Shown one piece after another: positions 14,086 to 16,581 of a DNA stretch of 16,581 bases. Each line of letters opens with the position of its first letter. Within the stretch, counting starts at the first letter, position 1. Under the pieces are notes generated by a model, which did no database searches, had not been told where the DNA came from, and saw nothing but the letters and a program-made list of their open reading frames with translations. Location of the stretch: NCBI GenBank assembly GCA_007127385.1, contig SKZM01000103.1, positions 1 to 16,581 on the forward strand, written 5' to 3'. The position numbers and the translations under genes are program-made. The stretch is from Methanosalsum sp. (GTDB lineage Archaea; Halobacteriota; Methanosarcinia; Methanosarcinales; Methanosarcinaceae).

Positions 14086-14373
14086 ATGATTGTTGAGCTG
14101 ATCAAACTGGAAAGAGGATCTGTGATGGGTCTGAGAATGGAAATGGAGAAAGCGCCCTTGATTCTCATCAAGGCCAGACTTGGATTTGTAATGTGCGGAT
14201 ACCTTGACATTGCAACTGCAGAAAAGCTAGGTGATGCTGCCGCTGTTGTCAGAGGAGTTAGTTCCTTTGAGGAGATGCTGGACTCTAATATTGCAAATCT
14301 TACCACCAGTGCAAGAAATCTGGGAATTACAGAGAAAATGACAGTCAGACAGGCACTGGATAAGATGATCTGA
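14086..14373 (+). CDS. DUF1805 family protein (YunC-like)
   Basis: This 95-residue protein matches DUF1805: a short beta start (VELIKLERGSVMGLRMEMEKAPLILIKA), then the conserved block GFVMCGYLDIATAEKLGDAA at about 33-52 and AVVRGVSSFEEML. The family is small, cytosolic and of unknown biochemical role; Bacillus YunC is a member. A single cysteine within MCGYLD is the most conserved-looking reactive residue. The gene lies 24 bp after the secreted protein gene and 36 bp before the tRNA methylase gene, on the same strand. The start has a partial ribosome site (GGAAGAG) upstream. The C-terminal 30 residues (NLGITEKMTVRQALDKMI) are helical. Confidence 0.85.
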   Translation: MIVELIKLERGSVMGLRMEMEKAPLILIKARLGFVMCGYLDIATAEKLGDAAAVVRGVSSFEEMLDSNIANLTTSARNLGITEKMTVRQALDKMI

Positions 14374-14409
14374 AAAAGATGATAAACGGTATGTTTTGGA
14401 TCTGAACAT

Positions 14410-15444
14410 ATGTTATACGCATTCGAACTATCTGGAGAGCACCCAACAATACCTCGTTCTGAGGTCCTCGCCTGCCTTTCTCTTGAGGATCTGGATTATG
14501 AACAGGTGCACTGCTTTGACCAGTGTCTGTTACTTGATATCAGAGGCAAGAGCGATACAATAGAAGCAACACTTGTATCTGTAGCCGGTAGGCTGGCAAT
14601 GTCCCATTCCATATTGAAAGTGATTGGAGTATGCACAAATGATGTTAATGAGATCATAAATATGGCAGAAGAGGCTGATATACATCAACATATCAGCAGT
14701 GATATGAGCTATGCTGTCAGGGCCAGAAAGATCAGGAACCACGCCAGGCTACACGGAGAGTATCTGGAAAAAAAGGTTGGTGGCGCAATTTACAGAAAAG
14801 GATACAGAGCAAACCTAAAAATGCCACATATCATGTTCAGACTCCTTATCTCAAACAAATGTGTTTTTGGATCTGTTGTTGCCTCCATTGACCGCAGTGC
14901 CTATGAAAAGAGAGCACCACACAAAAAACCTTTCTTCTACCCTGGAGTGCTGATGCCCAGAACTGCCAGGGCACTGGTCAATATGTCAGGAATCGTACCC
15001 GGTAAAAATATACTGGACCCATTCTGCGGTACCGGCGGAATACTTGTGGAAGCAGCCATGATCGGATCACATGTGATTGGTATGGATGCCCAGTCAAAGA
15101 TCATCTCAGGTGCCAGGATGAACCTGAATTACTACAACCTTGATCATTCACTTCTAACAGGAGACGCAACCCGGATTCCCCTGGTGGATGAATGTATGGA
15201 TGCCATAGTGACAGACCCTCCCTACGGACGTTCTGCGTTGATACACGCCAGATCTCTCAACAACCTGTACTCAGAATCAATGAAAGAAATGTACAGGGTG
15301 CTCAGGCCGGGATCACTTGCAGTTGTAGTCTCTGAAAAGCAAATTGACGAACATTCAATAAAAGCAGGATTCAAAATTTATGAAAAACATAATCAGTTCG
15401 TTCACCGCAGTCTCACACGTACTATACTTGTGCTTGAAAAATAA
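14410..15444 (+). CDS. trmG10: tRNA (guanine-10 N2)-methyltransferase, archaeal Trm-G10
   Basis: The enzyme transfers one or two methyl groups from S-adenosylmethionine to N2 of G10 in tRNA. The 344-residue protein has an N-terminal region with a THUMP-type RNA-binding domain (about 60-160) and a C-terminal Rossmann methylase. The SAM-binding motif is D203-PFCGTGGILVEA (203-214), and the catalytic motif IV is D269-PPYGRS (269-275), the N2-guanine form of [DN]PPY. Length and order match archaeal Trm-G10 (TIGR01177). G10 is a pairing base of the D stem, so it fits the other tRNA-modification gene here, truA, which converges on it from the other side. No strong ribosome site precedes the ATG at 14410. 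Confidence 0.93.
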   Translation: MLYAFELSGEHPTIPRSEVLACLSLEDLDYEQVHCFDQCLLLDIRGKSDTIEATLVSVAGRLAMSHSILKVIGVCTNDVNEIINMAEEADIHQHISSDMSYAVRARKIRNHARLHGEYLEKKVGGAIYRKGYRANLKMPHIMFRLLISNKCVFGSVVASIDRSAYEKRAPHKKPFFYPGVLMPRTARALVNMSGIVPGKNILDPFCGTGGILVEAAMIGSHVIGMDAQSKIISGARMNLNYYNLDHSLLTGDATRIPLVDECMDAIVTDPPYGRSALIHARSLNNLYSESMKEMYRVLRPGSLAVVVSEKQIDEHSIKAGFKIYEKHNQFVHRSLTRTILVLEK

Positions 15445-15449
15445 TAGAA

Positions 15450-15472
15450 GAATGAGCCCCTGACACTCATTC
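15450..15472 (-). terminator. Terminator hairpin between trmG10 and truA
   Basis: GAATGAG (15450-15456) and CTCATTC (15466-15472) form a perfect 7-bp stem with a 9-base loop; the truA stop codon lies inside it. On the minus strand it is followed by a T-rich tract (TTCTTCTATTATTTTTC), so it fits a terminator for truA and may also serve the convergent methylase gene. Confidence 0.5.
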
Positions 15473-16282
15473 CATTGGCCATGGCACAAGATGGTCAAAA
15501 ACCTCTGACATTATACGGTAATATACCTGTTTTTCCTGAATATTCTCATGGGCCCTTCTTAAAGAATAGCTATCAACACACCATTCAATAGACGTTGGGT
15601 AATCAACATTCATCAGTGTGAGGCCATATGCCCTTGCAGGTTCAATGCCCTCTTCATAGATAGCAGGATCCAGCATCTGTTTGACCCATTCAATATCCCT
15701 GACCCCACTGCCAACCATCCTGAGAGCGGTCACTATTTTTCGTACCATGTTCCATAGAAACCCATCTGCATCAATATCGATCTTTACCAGAGGACCACTT
15801 ATCCGGATATCTATTCTATTTACAGTCCTTACTGTATTTCGATCTCCATCATTTGTACAGAAATTGAGGAAATCATGTGTTCCTGTAAAATATCTGGATG
15901 CAGCCCTGATCTTGGAGATGTCAATGTTCTCTCCGCTCATAATATATCGATAACTTCGAGTTTTTGCATTTCTTCGCGGATCAAAATCATCCGGAACTTC
16001 TGCATGCGCCCAGGCCCAGATGGATTCGGGGAGTTTTGAATTGATCACCCTGGGGATTGCAAGATTGGGGGCTTCAGTATCAAATGCAACAACCTGACCC
16101 GCTGCATGCACGCGAGCATCTGTTCTTCCGGCACTTGCATAGTTTGCCGAATGTGGATCAGAAATAATTCCAAGGCTTTCTAAAGCCCTGAAAAGCTGCC
16201 CTTCTACCGTATCTACATCAGGCTGAACCTGAGATCCATGGTAATCGCTGCCTATATACGCAAGTTTTAGTGCAATTCTCAT
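15467..16282 (-). CDS. truA: tRNA pseudouridine(38-40) synthase TruA
   Basis: TruA converts uridines 38, 39 and 40 in the anticodon arm of tRNA to pseudouridine. With the start at the ATG of base 16282 the protein has 271 residues, the usual size. The catalytic aspartate is D55 in SAGRTDARVHAAGQV; other family motifs are KLAYIGSDYHG near the start, KTRSYRYIM in the middle and FLWNMVRKIV near residue 180. An in-frame GTG at 16300 would add six residues, but it lies within a TATA-like AATAAATAT element (16299-16307), homologues begin at MRIALKLAYxG, and AGGGAAG stands just before the ATG. The preceding minus-strand gene ends 22 bp upstream, so the two may also be co-transcribed. Confidence 0.96.
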   Translation of the reverse strand: MRIALKLAYIGSDYHGSQVQPDVDTVEGQLFRALESLGIISDPHSANYASAGRTDARVHAAGQVVAFDTEAPNLAIPRVINSKLPESIWAWAHAEVPDDFDPRRNAKTRSYRYIMSGENIDISKIRAASRYFTGTHDFLNFCTNDGDRNTVRTVNRIDIRISGPLVKIDIDADGFLWNMVRKIVTALRMVGSGVRDIEWVKQMLDPAIYEEGIEPARAYGLTLMNVDYPTSIEWCVDSYSLRRAHENIQEKQVYYRIMSEVFDHLVPWPME

Positions 16283-16304
16283 ATGCTTCCCTGAAAGCAC
16301 ATAT

Positions 16305-16581
16305 TTATTTTTTCCTATAATACATTTCCCACATCAGCATGGCAAATATCACAAAGACGCATCCCAGAAAGAACCATAGTCCCGGCGAATAGCCTATATC
16401 AAATGGCAAAAATCCCCCTACAGGTTCAAAGATCGTATCATTTGACTCATCCATAGCAGTACCCATTATTCCATATTCAGCATGGGGTGTATCATTTCCA
16501 GTTAGGGTCCTTGAGAGATATTCAATACCGCCTGCAACAACTCCTGCACCCATTGCCAATCCCAGGTATTTCTGCAGAATA
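16305..16581 (-). CDS. Small membrane protein of unknown function (5' end outside window)
   Basis: An open frame enters from the right edge and ends in TAA at 16305-16307; at least 91 codons are visible. It has one weakly hydrophobic segment near the visible N-terminus (LGLAMGAGVVAGGIEYL), a polar acidic middle (about 40 residues, TGNDTPHAEYG and MDESNDTIFE), and a strong C-terminal membrane segment (GLWFFLGCVFVIFAMLMW) ending in YYRKK. The basic end suggests an outside loop with both termini in the cytosol. An internal ATG exists at 16553, but the hydrophobic segment continues ahead of it, so the true start is probably beyond the window. It stands 22 bp before truA; I recognise no family. 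Confidence 0.6.
   Translation of the reverse strand, partial: ILQKYLGLAMGAGVVAGGIEYLSRTLTGNDTPHAEYGIMGTAMDESNDTIFEPVGGFLPFDIGYSPGLWFFLGCVFVIFAMLMWEMYYRKK

Noticed and set aside
16283..16300. GTG at 16300 as the truA start
   Set aside because: It overlaps a TATA-like element, and TruA proteins begin at the MRIALKLAY-type segment; the ATG at 16282 has AGGGAAG before it.

Overview
The window looks like chromosomal DNA of a methanogenic archaeon of the Methanosarcinales type; the genus is not decided. Evidence: an archaeal-type S-adenosylmethionine synthetase, archaeal Trm-G10 tRNA methylase, type II methionine aminopeptidase, euryarchaeal type IV pilin N-termini, a tRNA-Tyr with C1-G72 and a bulge-helix-bulge intron, TATA-box promoters placed for leaderless or short-leader transcripts, and no TAG stop among 15 complete genes (as expected where TAG encodes pyrrolysine). 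It reads as core genome with one long non-coding stretch. There is no phage, transposase or CRISPR array.

Layout. 1-1376 (minus): two coupled pilin-like surface genes; the second carries a GLUG-repeat domain and runs off the left edge. 1377-1584: divergent promoter region with a tandem 10-bp repeat and a palindrome. 1585-6315 (plus): a cysteine-free ArsR-type regulator, then a probable DNA-repair cluster made of a radical SAM protein with a C-terminal helix-hairpin-helix (TIGR03916-like), an overlapping DUF4130/TIGR03915-like partner, and a MutS-related ATPase with an N-terminal helix-hairpin-helix. 6339-8548 (minus): histidine genes hisG-hisA-hisB. 8811-10004 (plus): mat. 10151-10396: intron-containing tRNA-Tyr(GTA) and tRNA-Asp(GTC). 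10397-11167: about 770 bp without a convincing protein gene but with several strong inverted repeats, including a possible structured RNA. 11168-15444 (plus): Xaa-Pro peptidase, methionine aminopeptidase, a secreted EF-hand-like protein, a DUF1805 protein and the tRNA G10 methylase. 15467-16581 (minus): truA preceded by a small membrane protein cut by the right edge.

The most system-like part is 2157-6315. The radical SAM protein and its DUF4130 partner are a known but functionally unsolved pair, elsewhere tied to UdgX-type uracil-DNA glycosylases. Here the UdgX-like domain is absent and a MutS-related ATPase follows 44 bp downstream. The second place worth attention is the structured intergenic region at 10411-11067, where a 17-bp hairpin buries a perfect Shine-Dalgarno sequence and a 10-bp closing stem encloses further hairpins.
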